Assembly (NCBI GenBank): GCA_020832725.1
Contig: JAFIEC010000317.1
Span: 1-10,913 of the forward strand
Reading direction: 5' to 3'
DNA length: 10,913 bases
Source: Paracoccaceae bacterium
GTDB taxonomy: Bacteria; Pseudomonadota; Alphaproteobacteria; Rhodobacterales; Rhodobacteraceae
This document shows, in pieces, positions 1 through 5,843 of this stretch. The translations under genes were made by a program, and so were the position numbers. The notes below the pieces were generated by a model. It had not been told where the DNA came from and ran no database searches. It saw only the letters and a list, made by a program, of their open reading frames with translations. The number at the start of each line of letters is the position of its first letter. The first letter of the stretch is position 1.

Positions 1-875
1 AAGGCTGATCTCGCCCGGCCCGGCCCCGCGCCCGCCCCCCACAACGGCGGCCATCGAGGCGGTGTGATGGGGGGTGCGGAACGGGCGCTGGCGGGAGATG
101 CCGCCCTCGTCCAGTAGGCCCGCGAGCGAGTGGATCATCGAGGTCTCCAGCGCCTCGGCTGCGGACAGGGGCGGCAGCAGGCCCGGCAGACGGGCGGCCA
201 GCATCGACTTTCCCGATCCGGGGCTGCCCGACATCAGCAGATGGTGCCGCCCTGCGGCCGCGATCTCCAGCGCGCGCTTGGCGCGCTCCTGTCCCTTGAC
301 GTCGCGCAGGTCCCGGTGCGGGGAGGTCGGAGCCGAGGCCTCGCCCGGGTCGCGGCGGGCAGAACCTGCTGGCCGGTGAAATGGCGAATGCAGTCGTGCA
401 GGGTTGCCGGCGCGATCACCTGTGCCGCGCCCACCCAGGCGGCCTCGGCCCCGCAGGCGGCAGGGCAGACAAGGGTGCATTCGGCCTCCGCCGCCGCGAG
501 GGCCGCCGGCAGGGCGCCGGCGACCGGCACCAGCGCGCCATCGAGGGACAATTCCCCCAGCGAGACGGTGCGGGCAACCTCGCTTTCGGGGAGCGCACCG
601 ATGGCGGCCAGAAGGGCGAGCGCGATGGGCAGGTCGAAATGCGAGCCTTCCTTTGGCAGATCGGCGGGTGAGAGGTTGATCGACACCCGCCGGGAGGGCA
701 GCGCCACCGACAGGGCGGTGAGCGCGGCGCGCACGCGCTCGCGCGCCTCGGAGACGGCCTTGTCGGGCAGGCCCACCACGCTGAAGGCGGCTACGCCGGG
801 GGTGATGGCGCATTGCACCTCGACGAGACGGGCCTCCCCCCCCTCGAAGGCCACCGTATAGGCCCGTGCCACCAT
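1..875 (-). pseudogene. comM: comM (YifB/Mg-chelatase-like AAA+ ATPase), 5' part only, frame broken near 349-351
   Basis: ComM-family proteins are hexameric AAA+ ATPases, and ComM itself is a branch-migration helicase for incoming DNA in natural transformation. From the ATG at 875 the first ~175 residues read as the N-terminal Lon-protease-like domain, with FSVVGLPDKAV at about 31-41 and INLSPADLPKEG at about 66-77. After HFTGQQVLPAA the frame breaks down and stops at 234. One register over, from about 348 to the window edge, the family continues perfectly: RDLRDVKGQERAKRALEIAA, Walker A GSPGSGKS, then TSMIHSLAGLL and PFRTPHHTAS. Between codon 353-351 and codon 348-346 lie two extra bases, so the net change is -1 (or +2). 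The start has a GAGGGGG ribosome site about 6 bases upstream. The C-terminal part lies beyond position 1. The break sits in a GC-rich variable linker, so a sequencing error is as likely as a true pseudogene. Confidence 0.85.
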
Positions 876-891
876 GCATGCCCCCTCGCAG

Positions 892-923
892 ATGGTTAAC
901 GGCTAGGGCCAAGTGGTTAACGG
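892..923 (-). promoter_or_regulatory. Two CtrA-like half-sites (TTAACCA) upstream of comM
   Basis: The ten bases TGGTTAACGG occur twice, at 893-902 and 914-923, exactly 21 bases apart, which is two helical turns. Read on the comM strand they are CCGTTAACCA. The copy nearer the gene continues to TTAACCAT, which matches the CtrA half-site known from Rhodobacterales. The far copy lies about 39-48 bases before the comM start, where it could overlap a -35 element. CtrA control of competence genes is established in this order; binding here is inference. Confidence 0.45.
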
Positions 924-964
924 GCGGTAAAGCGCCGTCGGCCGGGACCTGCAGGCGACGACGA

Positions 965-977
965 CCGCCCCGGGCGG
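965..977 (-). terminator. Weak GC-rich hairpin after the histidine phosphatase gene
   Basis: CCGCC (965-969) pairs with GGCGG (973-977) across a three-base loop, 20 bases beyond the stop at 997. There is no T-run after it on the minus strand, so it is at most a weak terminator or RNA end-stabilising stem. The rest of the 121-base gap to comM holds only the repeated TTAACC sites and the comM ribosome site. Confidence 0.25.
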
Positions 978-996
978 ACGGACGGATCACCTGTTC

Positions 997-1575
997 TCAG
1001 GGGGTGAGGTTGATTGCGACCATCTCCCAGCCATCCGGGCCAAGATCGAAACGCGAGAGCGACAGCGGCTCCAGTTGCTTGCCCAGCACCTCTTGCGCAC
1101 TGACGCCGCGCGCGCGGCGGTATTGCGACAGGATCACCCCGAGGTGGGCCACGGCCAGCACGTCGCGCCCGGGATGGGCGCGGGTCACATCATCGACAAA
1201 GGCGCTGACGCGCGCCTCCATGCGGTTCCAGCTTTCGCCGCCGGGGGGGGCGACATCGCCCGGCTCGGTCCAGAAGGCGCGGGCGGTCTCGGGGTCGCGT
1301 GCCTCGATCTGGGAAAAGGTCAGCCCCTCCCATTCCCCGAAATGGATTTCCCGCAATGCCTTGGTCGCGGGCAGGCGCGGACGCCCGTCGGCGAGGGCAT
1401 CGGCGGTCGCGGTGGCGCGCACGAGATCGGATGAGACGACCAGGGCGTCGGACGGAAGGCTTAGCGCAAGGCGGTTGATCCGGGTGATGTCGGACAGATC
1501 GGCGGGCAGGTCGGTCCATCCGGCAAAGCCGCGCGCATGTGTCGGGCCGTGGCGCACCCACCACCAGCGGCTCAT
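997..1575 (-). CDS. cobC: Histidine phosphatase family protein, probable alpha-ribazole phosphatase (CobC-like)
   Basis: The product is 192 residues with the histidine phosphatase fold. It has the phospho-acceptor motif RHG at 8-10, SSDLVRATATAD at 48-59 with the second Arg, FGEWEGL at 79-85, and the second catalytic His in AVAHLGV at 141-147. The reading frame extends further upstream, but the ATG at 1575 gives the canonical N-terminus just before RHG. This ATG also overlaps the cobU stop as ATGA (1575-1572), so the two are translationally coupled. In the cobalamin pathway CobC removes the 5' phosphate of alpha-ribazole phosphate during nucleotide-loop assembly, and the coupling to cobU is the main reason for this call. 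The phosphoglycerate-mutase-like family is broad, so a general phosphatase remains possible. It is cytoplasmic, with no signal peptide. Confidence 0.75.
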   Translation of the reverse strand: MSRWWWVRHGPTHARGFAGWTDLPADLSDITRINRLALSLPSDALVVSSDLVRATATADALADGRPRLPATKALREIHFGEWEGLTFSQIEARDPETARAFWTEPGDVAPPGGESWNRMEARVSAFVDDVTRAHPGRDVLAVAHLGVILSQYRRARGVSAQEVLGKQLEPLSLSRFDLGPDGWEMVAINLTP

Positions 1576-2105
1576 GTGCTCGCCTCCGGCAGCGTGCCCT
1601 TCAGCACCAGCGGAAGCCCCGCGACCACCTGCAGGACAAGCCCCGCCCGGGCGGCGAGGCGCTGATTGAGCCGCCCCTGCGCATCGCGGAAGGCCCGTCC
1701 AAGCGGCGTCGCGGGCACAATGCCCTGCCCGACTTCGTTGGAGACGATGACCACGGGACAGGGGCAATTGTCGAGCCCGGCCTCCAGCAGGTCGGCGCTT
1801 GTCTCCCAGTCGTGATTTGCAAGGATCACGTTGGAGAGCCACAATGTCGCACAATCGAGCAGCACAATCTGAGAGGGTCCGCGGGCGCGCAGTACCTCCC
1901 AGGGGGCAAGTGGCTCTTCGAAGGTAACCCAGTCCGGGCCACGCTCCTGACGGTGGCGCGTGATCCTGTCGGACATCTCGGCGTCGAAGGCCTGCGCCGT
2001 GGCAAGATAGACCCTCTGGCGGCCGTCGATGCAGACCAGCCCTTCGGCAAAACGGCTCTTGCCAGCGGCGGCACCGCCGATCACGAGCGTGAGAGAGGGA
2101 AGCAT
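1572..2105 (-). CDS. cobU: Adenosylcobinamide kinase / adenosylcobinamide-phosphate guanylyltransferase
   Basis: This bifunctional enzyme (CobU, called CobP in aerobic organisms) phosphorylates adenosylcobinamide and transfers GMP from GTP to make adenosylcobinamide-GDP. The product is 177 residues, normal for the family. The P-loop GGAAAGKS is at 10-17, and YLATAQAFDAEM is at 33-44. RHR follows at 50-52, with His51 the candidate guanylyl acceptor. Then come LLDCATLWLSN at 82-92 and SNEVGQGIVP at 122-131. The frame stays open far upstream across rpoHII in antisense, but the ATG at 2105 gives the standard N-terminus. The ribosome site is weak. It is divergent from rpoHII with 93 bases between starts, too short for a cobalamin riboswitch, and I see none. 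The next gene overlaps its stop by four bases. Confidence 0.93.
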   Translation of the reverse strand: MLPSLTLVIGGAAAGKSRFAEGLVCIDGRQRVYLATAQAFDAEMSDRITRHRQERGPDWVTFEEPLAPWEVLRARGPSQIVLLDCATLWLSNVILANHDWETSADLLEAGLDNCPCPVVIVSNEVGQGIVPATPLGRAFRDAQGRLNQRLAARAGLVLQVVAGLPLVLKGTLPEAST

Positions 2106-2120
2106 TGGCGGCCTGTCGAG

Positions 2121-2150
2121 TGATCCGTGTGCGGCAGTGCGGCGTAAAAG
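2121..2150 (+). promoter_or_regulatory. ECF-sigma (RpoE-type) promoter of rpoHII
   Basis: TGATCC at 2121-2126 and TAAAAG at 2145-2150 are separated by exactly 18 bases. Rhodobacter RpoE promoters, including that of rpoHII, are known to use a TGATCC -35 with a TAAGA-like -10 at about this spacing. A start near 2156-2158 would give a leader of roughly 42 bases. A strong ribosome site, AGGGGGAAAG at 2185-2194, follows it. Confidence 0.7.
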
Positions 2151-2198
2151 GATTGTGTCAGGAAAGCATAAACAGAATCCAGATAGGGGGAAAGCGAC

Positions 2199-3080
2199 AT
2201 GACACTCGATGCAAGGATCGACACCAACATGTCCCGACGGGCGATGAAGGCCGAATTGCTCGATGCCGAGACCGAGCGCGCGCTGGCCTATGCCTGGCGT
2301 GACCAGCGCGACGAGGCGGCCCTGCACCGGCTGGTCACGGCCTACATGCGGCTGGCGATCTCCATGGCCGCCAAGTTCAAGCGCTATGGCGCTCCCATGA
2401 ACGACCTCATCCAGGAGGCGGGCCTGGGCCTCATGAAGGCAGCCGACAAGTTCGACCCGGATCGCGGCGTGCGGTTCTCCACCTATGCCGTGTGGTGGAT
2501 CAAGGCCTCGATCCAGGATTATGTGATGCGGAACTGGTCGATGGTCCGCACCGGATCCACGTCCAGCCAGAAGTCGCTGTTCTTCAACATGCGGCGCGTA
2601 CAGGCCCAGATCGAGCGCGAGGCCGCAGCACTGGGCGAACGCCTTGATGGCCATCAGGTGCGCCAGCGCATCGCGCAGGAAGTGGGCGTGCCGATCGCCG
2701 ATGTCGAAATGATGGATGGCCGTCTCTCGGGCTCCGACTTCTCGCTCAATGCGACCCAGTCCAGCGACGAGGACGGTCGCGAATGGATGGACACGATCGA
2801 GGATGATGGCCCACAGGCCGCCGAGATGGTGGAACAGGTCCGCGACCGCAGCCGCCTGCGCGAATGGATCGTGGAGGCCATGGGCGAACTGAACCCGAGA
2901 GAGCGCTTTATCGTGACCGAACGCAAGCTGCGCGAGGAGCCGCGGACATTGGAGAGCCTTGGCCAGGAGCTGAACCTGTCGAAGGAGCGTGTCCGCCAAC
3001 TGGAGGCTGCGGCCTTTGGCAAGCTGCGCCGCTCTCTGGAGGGCAGGTCGCGCGAGGTGCGCAGCCTTCTCGACGCCTGA
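2199..3080 (+). CDS. rpoH2: RNA polymerase sigma factor RpoHII (sigma-32 family)
   Basis: This 293-residue sigma-32-type factor directs RNA polymerase to stress promoters. In Rhodobacter the RpoHII paralogue serves the singlet-oxygen and oxidative stress response under RpoE. Region 2 is clear: DLIQEAGLGLMKAADKFD at 69-86 and FSTYAVWWIKASIQDY at 93-108. The RpoH box is QKSLFFNMRR at 124-133. Region 4 ends in a helix-turn-helix, TLESLGQELNLSKERVRQLE at 250-269. The N-terminus with SRRAMKAELLDAETE is RpoHII-like rather than RpoHI-like. The ATG at 2199 has a strong ribosome site seven or so bases upstream, and an RpoE-type promoter lies in the gap. Divergent cobU is its upstream neighbour. The paralogue call is from remembered family sequences; sigma-32 membership is certain. 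Confidence 0.93.
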   Translation: MTLDARIDTNMSRRAMKAELLDAETERALAYAWRDQRDEAALHRLVTAYMRLAISMAAKFKRYGAPMNDLIQEAGLGLMKAADKFDPDRGVRFSTYAVWWIKASIQDYVMRNWSMVRTGSTSSQKSLFFNMRRVQAQIEREAAALGERLDGHQVRQRIAQEVGVPIADVEMMDGRLSGSDFSLNATQSSDEDGREWMDTIEDDGPQAAEMVEQVRDRSRLREWIVEAMGELNPRERFIVTERKLREEPRTLESLGQELNLSKERVRQLEAAAFGKLRRSLEGRSREVRSLLDA

Positions 3081-3082
3081 GG

Positions 3083-3122
3083 GCGGGTCATTCACCGGCG
3101 GCGCGGGTCATTGCGCCGCCGG
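3083..3122 (+). terminator. Strong hairpin with embedded direct repeat after rpoHII
   Basis: CCGGCGGCGC (3095-3104) and GCGCCGCCGG (3113-3122) form a perfect 10-bp stem with an 8-base loop, starting 15 bases after the rpoHII stop. The sequence GCGGGTCATT occurs twice, at 3083-3092 and 3103-3112, the second copy running into the loop. No T-run follows, so it may be a partial terminator or a 3'-end-stabilising structure rather than a classical intrinsic terminator. Confidence 0.45.
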
Positions 3123-3162
3123 CACAGGCGGCATATCCTTGGTCCAAAGGGGGGGGCTCGGG

Positions 3163-3210
3163 ATGAATGCGCACGGATCGGCCCGGCGGGCCGCCTACGA
3201 TCGCCGATGA
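3163..3210 (+). CDS. 15-codon leader ORF coupled to dut
   Basis: An ATG at 3163 follows an A-rich plus G8 tract (3146-3156), a plausible ribosome site six bases away. It encodes MNAHGSARRAAYDRR and stops with TGA at 3208-3210, which overlaps the dut ATG at 3207 as ATGA. The dut start itself has no visible ribosome site, so this short ORF may deliver ribosomes to dut by termination-reinitiation. The peptide resembles nothing I recognise. Whether it is translated is inference. Confidence 0.35.
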   Translation: MNAHGSARRAAYDRR

Positions 3211-3677
3211 GGGGGGCCCTGCTTCGCACCATGCGACTGGACGGGTCCGACCCGTCGGTACCGCTGCCCGGATATGAAACACCCTGGGCCGCAGGGGCTG
3301 ATCTGCGGGCCAATCTTCCCGAAGAATTGCGCCCGACGGGCCTGACACTCCCGCCGGGGGAACGCTGTCTGGTTCCCACGGGCATCGCGGTGGAGATCCC
3401 CCCGGGCTTCGAGGGCCAGATCCGCCCCCGCTCCGGCCTGGCGATGAAACATGGCGTGACGGTGCTGAACGCACCCGGCACGGTGGATTGCGACTATCGC
3501 GGAGAGTTGGGGGTTCTGCTTGTCAATTTCGGGGCCAGCGCGTTCCGGATCGAGCATGGGGCACGGATCGCGCAGATCGTGCTCGCGCCCGTGGTGCGCT
3601 GCGAGGTTCAGGAAGTGAGTGCCCTGACCTCCACGTCGCGAGGCGGCGGCGGCTTCGGGTCGACGGGCGAGTTCTGA
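3207..3677 (+). CDS. dut: Deoxyuridine 5'-triphosphate nucleotidohydrolase (dUTPase)
   Basis: The trimeric dUTPase hydrolyses dUTP to dUMP and pyrophosphate, supplying dTMP precursor and keeping uracil out of DNA. All five motifs are present in the 156 residues. Motif I is AAGADLR at 28-34, motif II PRSGLA at 74-79, and motif III GTVDCDYRG at 91-99 with catalytic Asp94. Motif IV is RIAQIVLAP at 120-128, and the C-terminal P-loop-like motif V is RGGGGFGSTG at 145-154. The start at 3207 keeps the first beta strand, which the next Met at 3231 would remove, but it has no ribosome site of its own and overlaps the stop of a short leader ORF. The stop TGA shares its A with the ATG of the next gene, so the two are coupled. 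The usual neighbour coaBC is absent here. Confidence 0.93.
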   Translation: MRGALLRTMRLDGSDPSVPLPGYETPWAAGADLRANLPEELRPTGLTLPPGERCLVPTGIAVEIPPGFEGQIRPRSGLAMKHGVTVLNAPGTVDCDYRGELGVLLVNFGASAFRIEHGARIAQIVLAPVVRCEVQEVSALTSTSRGGGGFGSTGEF

Positions 3678-4774
3678 TGTTCGGGGTGCTGCTGATCGCA
3701 GCCGCCTTCTGGTGGCTCGGGCACCTGATGGGTGCGTCGCGGGCTTCGCGCGGCGTGGTGCTGGGGGTTCTGTTCGGCGGCGTACTTCTGGCGCAGGTGG
3801 TACTGCCCCCCGGCAATGCCCTGCGCGAGGCCACGGGGGGCTCTCTGGAGAACTGGCTGGTGCTTGCAGGAGCGGCGGCGCTGTTTCTCGTGTATCGTTC
3901 GGGTATCGGCTGGTTGCGCCGCCGCAATCTGCAAGAGGCGGTCGCCGCATCCGGGGCGGGGCGCGCGTCCGACAAGCCGATGGGCGATGTGGAGCTGGAG
4001 CGCTATGCGCGCCATATCGTGCTGCGCGAGATCGGGGGGCCGGGGCAGGCCGCGCTGCGCCGGGCGCGAGTGCTGGTGGTGGGCGCGGGCGGGCTGGGGT
4101 CTCCCGCGCTGCTGTATCTGGCGGCGGCCGGGGTCGGCACGATCGGCGTGATCGATGACGACGCGGTCAGCCTGTCGAACCTGCAGCGGCAGGTTCTGCA
4201 TACCGATACGCGGCTGGGCATGCCCAAGGTGTTTTCCGCCGAGGAGGGCCTGCGCGCGCTCAACCCCCATGTGGCTGTCCGGCCCTATCATCGTCGGCTG
4301 ACACCCGAGATCGCGGCAGAGATGTTCTCTGAATATGATCTCGTACTCGACGGGTCGGACAATTTCGCCACACGCGCCCTGGTCAATGCGGCTGCGGTGG
4401 CGGCGGGTTTGCCGCTTGTCTCGGGCGGGATCGCGCAATGGGAGGGGCAGCTTGCCGTGTTCGACCCTGCCCGGGGCGGGCCGTGCCATGCCTGCATCTT
4501 TCCCGACCCCCCCGCCCCCGGTCTTGCGCCCGACTGTGCCGAAGCGGGCGTGGTGGGTGCCCTGCCGGGTGTCCTGGGGGCGATGATGGCCCTTGAGGCG
4601 ATCAAGCTGATCACCGGCGCAGGTGCGCCCCTGCGCGGGCGGATGCTCGTGCATGATGGGTTGTGGGGCGAGAGCCGCACCATCGCCATGACCGCCCGCC
4701 ACGATTGTGCCGTCTGCCAGGGCAGGGGGATGACCGGACGCGCGGGCGCACCCGGTGTGGCCGCCGCCCTCTGA
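3677..4774 (+). CDS. moeB: Membrane-anchored HesA/MoeB/ThiF-family adenylyltransferase (E1-like)
   Basis: MoeB/ThiF enzymes adenylate the C-terminal glycine of small sulfur carrier proteins (MoaD, ThiS) for molybdopterin or thiamine synthesis. The 365-residue product has an extra N-terminal region with three hydrophobic stretches at about 2-20, 26-44 and 60-78, followed by an Arg-rich turn (RRR at 81-83). The standard E1-like domain starts at about 103. It shows ELERYARHI, the nucleotide loop VGAGGLGSP at 135-143, LSNLQRQVLH at 166-175 and DGSDNFATR at 225-233. The zinc cysteines are Cys270/Cys273 and Cys344/Cys347, and Cys287 in DCAEAGV aligns with the ThiF active-site cysteine. The extra segment suggests tethering to the cytoplasmic membrane. 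The start overlaps the dut stop by one base. Whether the partner is MoaD, ThiS or another carrier cannot be told here. Confidence 0.88.
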   Translation: MFGVLLIAAAFWWLGHLMGASRASRGVVLGVLFGGVLLAQVVLPPGNALREATGGSLENWLVLAGAAALFLVYRSGIGWLRRRNLQEAVAASGAGRASDKPMGDVELERYARHIVLREIGGPGQAALRRARVLVVGAGGLGSPALLYLAAAGVGTIGVIDDDAVSLSNLQRQVLHTDTRLGMPKVFSAEEGLRALNPHVAVRPYHRRLTPEIAAEMFSEYDLVLDGSDNFATRALVNAAAVAAGLPLVSGGIAQWEGQLAVFDPARGGPCHACIFPDPPAPGLAPDCAEAGVVGALPGVLGAMMALEAIKLITGAGAPLRGRMLVHDGLWGESRTIAMTARHDCAVCQGRGMTGRAGAPGVAAAL

Positions 4775-4784
4775 GACCTCAGAG
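4769..4784. repeat. 16-bp near-perfect palindrome spanning the two convergent stop codons
   Basis: CTCTGAG (4769-4775) and CTCAGAG (4778-4784) are inverted around two bases. The plus-strand stop TGA (4772-4774) and the minus-strand stop (4779-4781) both lie inside, with only four bases between the genes. It could fold in either transcript as a short stem and help end both, but there is no T-run. It may simply reflect the mirrored stop codons. Confidence 0.35.
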
Positions 4785-5765
4785 CATGCCGGGAAGAACC
4801 TGATCCGGCGGGCGGTGGCCGTCGGCGAAAGTCTTGATGTTGATGATGACCTTCTCGCCCATCTCGATCCGCCCCTCCGTCGTGGCCGAACCCATGTGCG
4901 GAAGCAGCATCACATTGTCGAGCCCGCGCAGGCGCGGATTGACCTCGTGGCCATGTTCGAACACGTCGAGGCCCGCCCCCGCGATCTCTCCGGCGCGCAG
5001 CATTCGGGTCAGCGCGTTCTCGTCGATGACCTCTCCGCGGGAGGTGTTGACGACAACGGCCGAGGGCTTCATCAGCTTCAGCCGCCGGGCGTTCATGAGG
5101 TGAAACGTCGCCGGCGTGTGGGGGCAGTTGATCGACAGGATATCCATCCGCGCCACCATCTGGTCGAGGCTCTCCCACCAGGTGGCTTCAAGCTCGCTCT
5201 CGACTCCGGGATGAACGCGGCGGCGGTTATGGTAGTGGATCTGCATGCCGCAGGCGCGCGCCCGGCGCGCAACGGCCGTGCCCACGCGCCCCATGCCGAG
5301 AATGCCCAGCCGCTTGCCCGTGACCCGCGTGCCCAGAAGCGCGGTGGGCGACCAGCCCTCCCACTTGCCCTTCTGCATGAGATTGGAGCCCTCGCGGAAC
5401 CGGCGCATCACCGTCAGGATCAGCGCCATGGTCATGTCGGCGGTGTCGTCGGCCAGCACGCCGGGCGTGTTGGAGACAAGGATGCCCCGCTGGCGGGCGG
5501 TGGAGACGTCGATATGGTCGAATCCCGCGCCGTAATTTGCGATCAGTTTCAGCTTTTCCCCCGCCTGGGCGATGAGGGCCGCGTCGATCGTGTCGGTGAT
5601 GGTGGGCACCAGAACATCCGCCCCCCGCATCGCCGTGGCCAGCTCGGCCCGGCTCATCGGGGTGTCGTCATCGCGCAGGGAGACGTCGAAGAGTTCCTTC
5701 ATCCGGGTTTCCACCGGCTCGGGCAACCGTCGCGTCACGACAACACTCAGCCTCTGCTGCGGCAT
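4779..5765 (-). CDS. D-isomer-specific 2-hydroxyacid dehydrogenase (glyoxylate/hydroxypyruvate reductase type)
   Basis: The family reduces 2-oxoacids such as glyoxylate or hydroxypyruvate with NAD(P)H. The 328-residue product has the substrate-domain motif ANYGAGFDHID at 76-86. The Rossmann loop is GILGMGRVG at 154-162. An Arg pair at 181-182 downstream of the loop suits NADP use. Catalytic Arg243 lies in NTSRGEVID, and His290 in LLPHMGSAT. By alignment with E. coli SerA, the catalytic Glu of the usual EHEP motif falls on Gly272, since the sequence reads DVFEHGHEVNP; Glu270 or Glu274 may stand in. The C-terminal TFADGHRPPDQVLP is typical of the alphaproteobacterial glyoxylate reductase group. 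The ATG at 5765 is preceded by a GGGGGG ribosome site, better than the upstream in-frame ATG at 5834. The gene converges on the MoeB-like gene and diverges from the SH3 gene. Confidence 0.88.
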   Translation of the reverse strand: MPQQRLSVVVTRRLPEPVETRMKELFDVSLRDDDTPMSRAELATAMRGADVLVPTITDTIDAALIAQAGEKLKLIANYGAGFDHIDVSTARQRGILVSNTPGVLADDTADMTMALILTVMRRFREGSNLMQKGKWEGWSPTALLGTRVTGKRLGILGMGRVGTAVARRARACGMQIHYHNRRRVHPGVESELEATWWESLDQMVARMDILSINCPHTPATFHLMNARRLKLMKPSAVVVNTSRGEVIDENALTRMLRAGEIAGAGLDVFEHGHEVNPRLRGLDNVMLLPHMGSATTEGRIEMGEKVIINIKTFADGHRPPDQVLPGML

Positions 5766-5843
5766 ATCCCCCCCGTGGCGCTGGATTTTCCTTCTCCCGG
5801 ATGACAAACTGACGGCTAAGGGGCAGGCGTGCAAGCCAAGAAT

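Noticed and set aside
866..1669. Long plus-strand open frame opposite the histidine phosphatase gene
   Set aside because: Its translation is Arg/Pro/Ser-rich with no family motif, and the minus strand carries a clear histidine phosphatase. High G+C keeps antisense frames open.
1575..1854. Longer histidine phosphatase starting at 1854
   Set aside because: The extra 93 residues lie inside cobU in another frame and look random; the RHG motif belongs at the very N-terminus.
2106..2198. Possible cobalamin riboswitch before cobU
   Set aside because: The gap is only 93 bases, shared with the rpoHII promoter, and shows no B12-box-like sequence.
2106..3095. N-terminal extension of cobU running antisense through rpoHII
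   Set aside because: CobU is complete from 2105 with its P-loop at the normal distance from the start. The extension shows no motif and lies opposite a certain sigma factor gene.
3095..3122. Classical intrinsic terminator after rpoHII
   Set aside because: The stem is perfect but nothing like a T-run follows on the plus strand, so only a weak or stabilising role is supported.
4755..5804. Open plus-strand frame of about 350 codons opposite the dehydrogenase
   Set aside because: It is His/Gly/Arg-rich with no recognisable domain, while the minus strand encodes a full dehydrogenase with cofactor loop and active-site residues.
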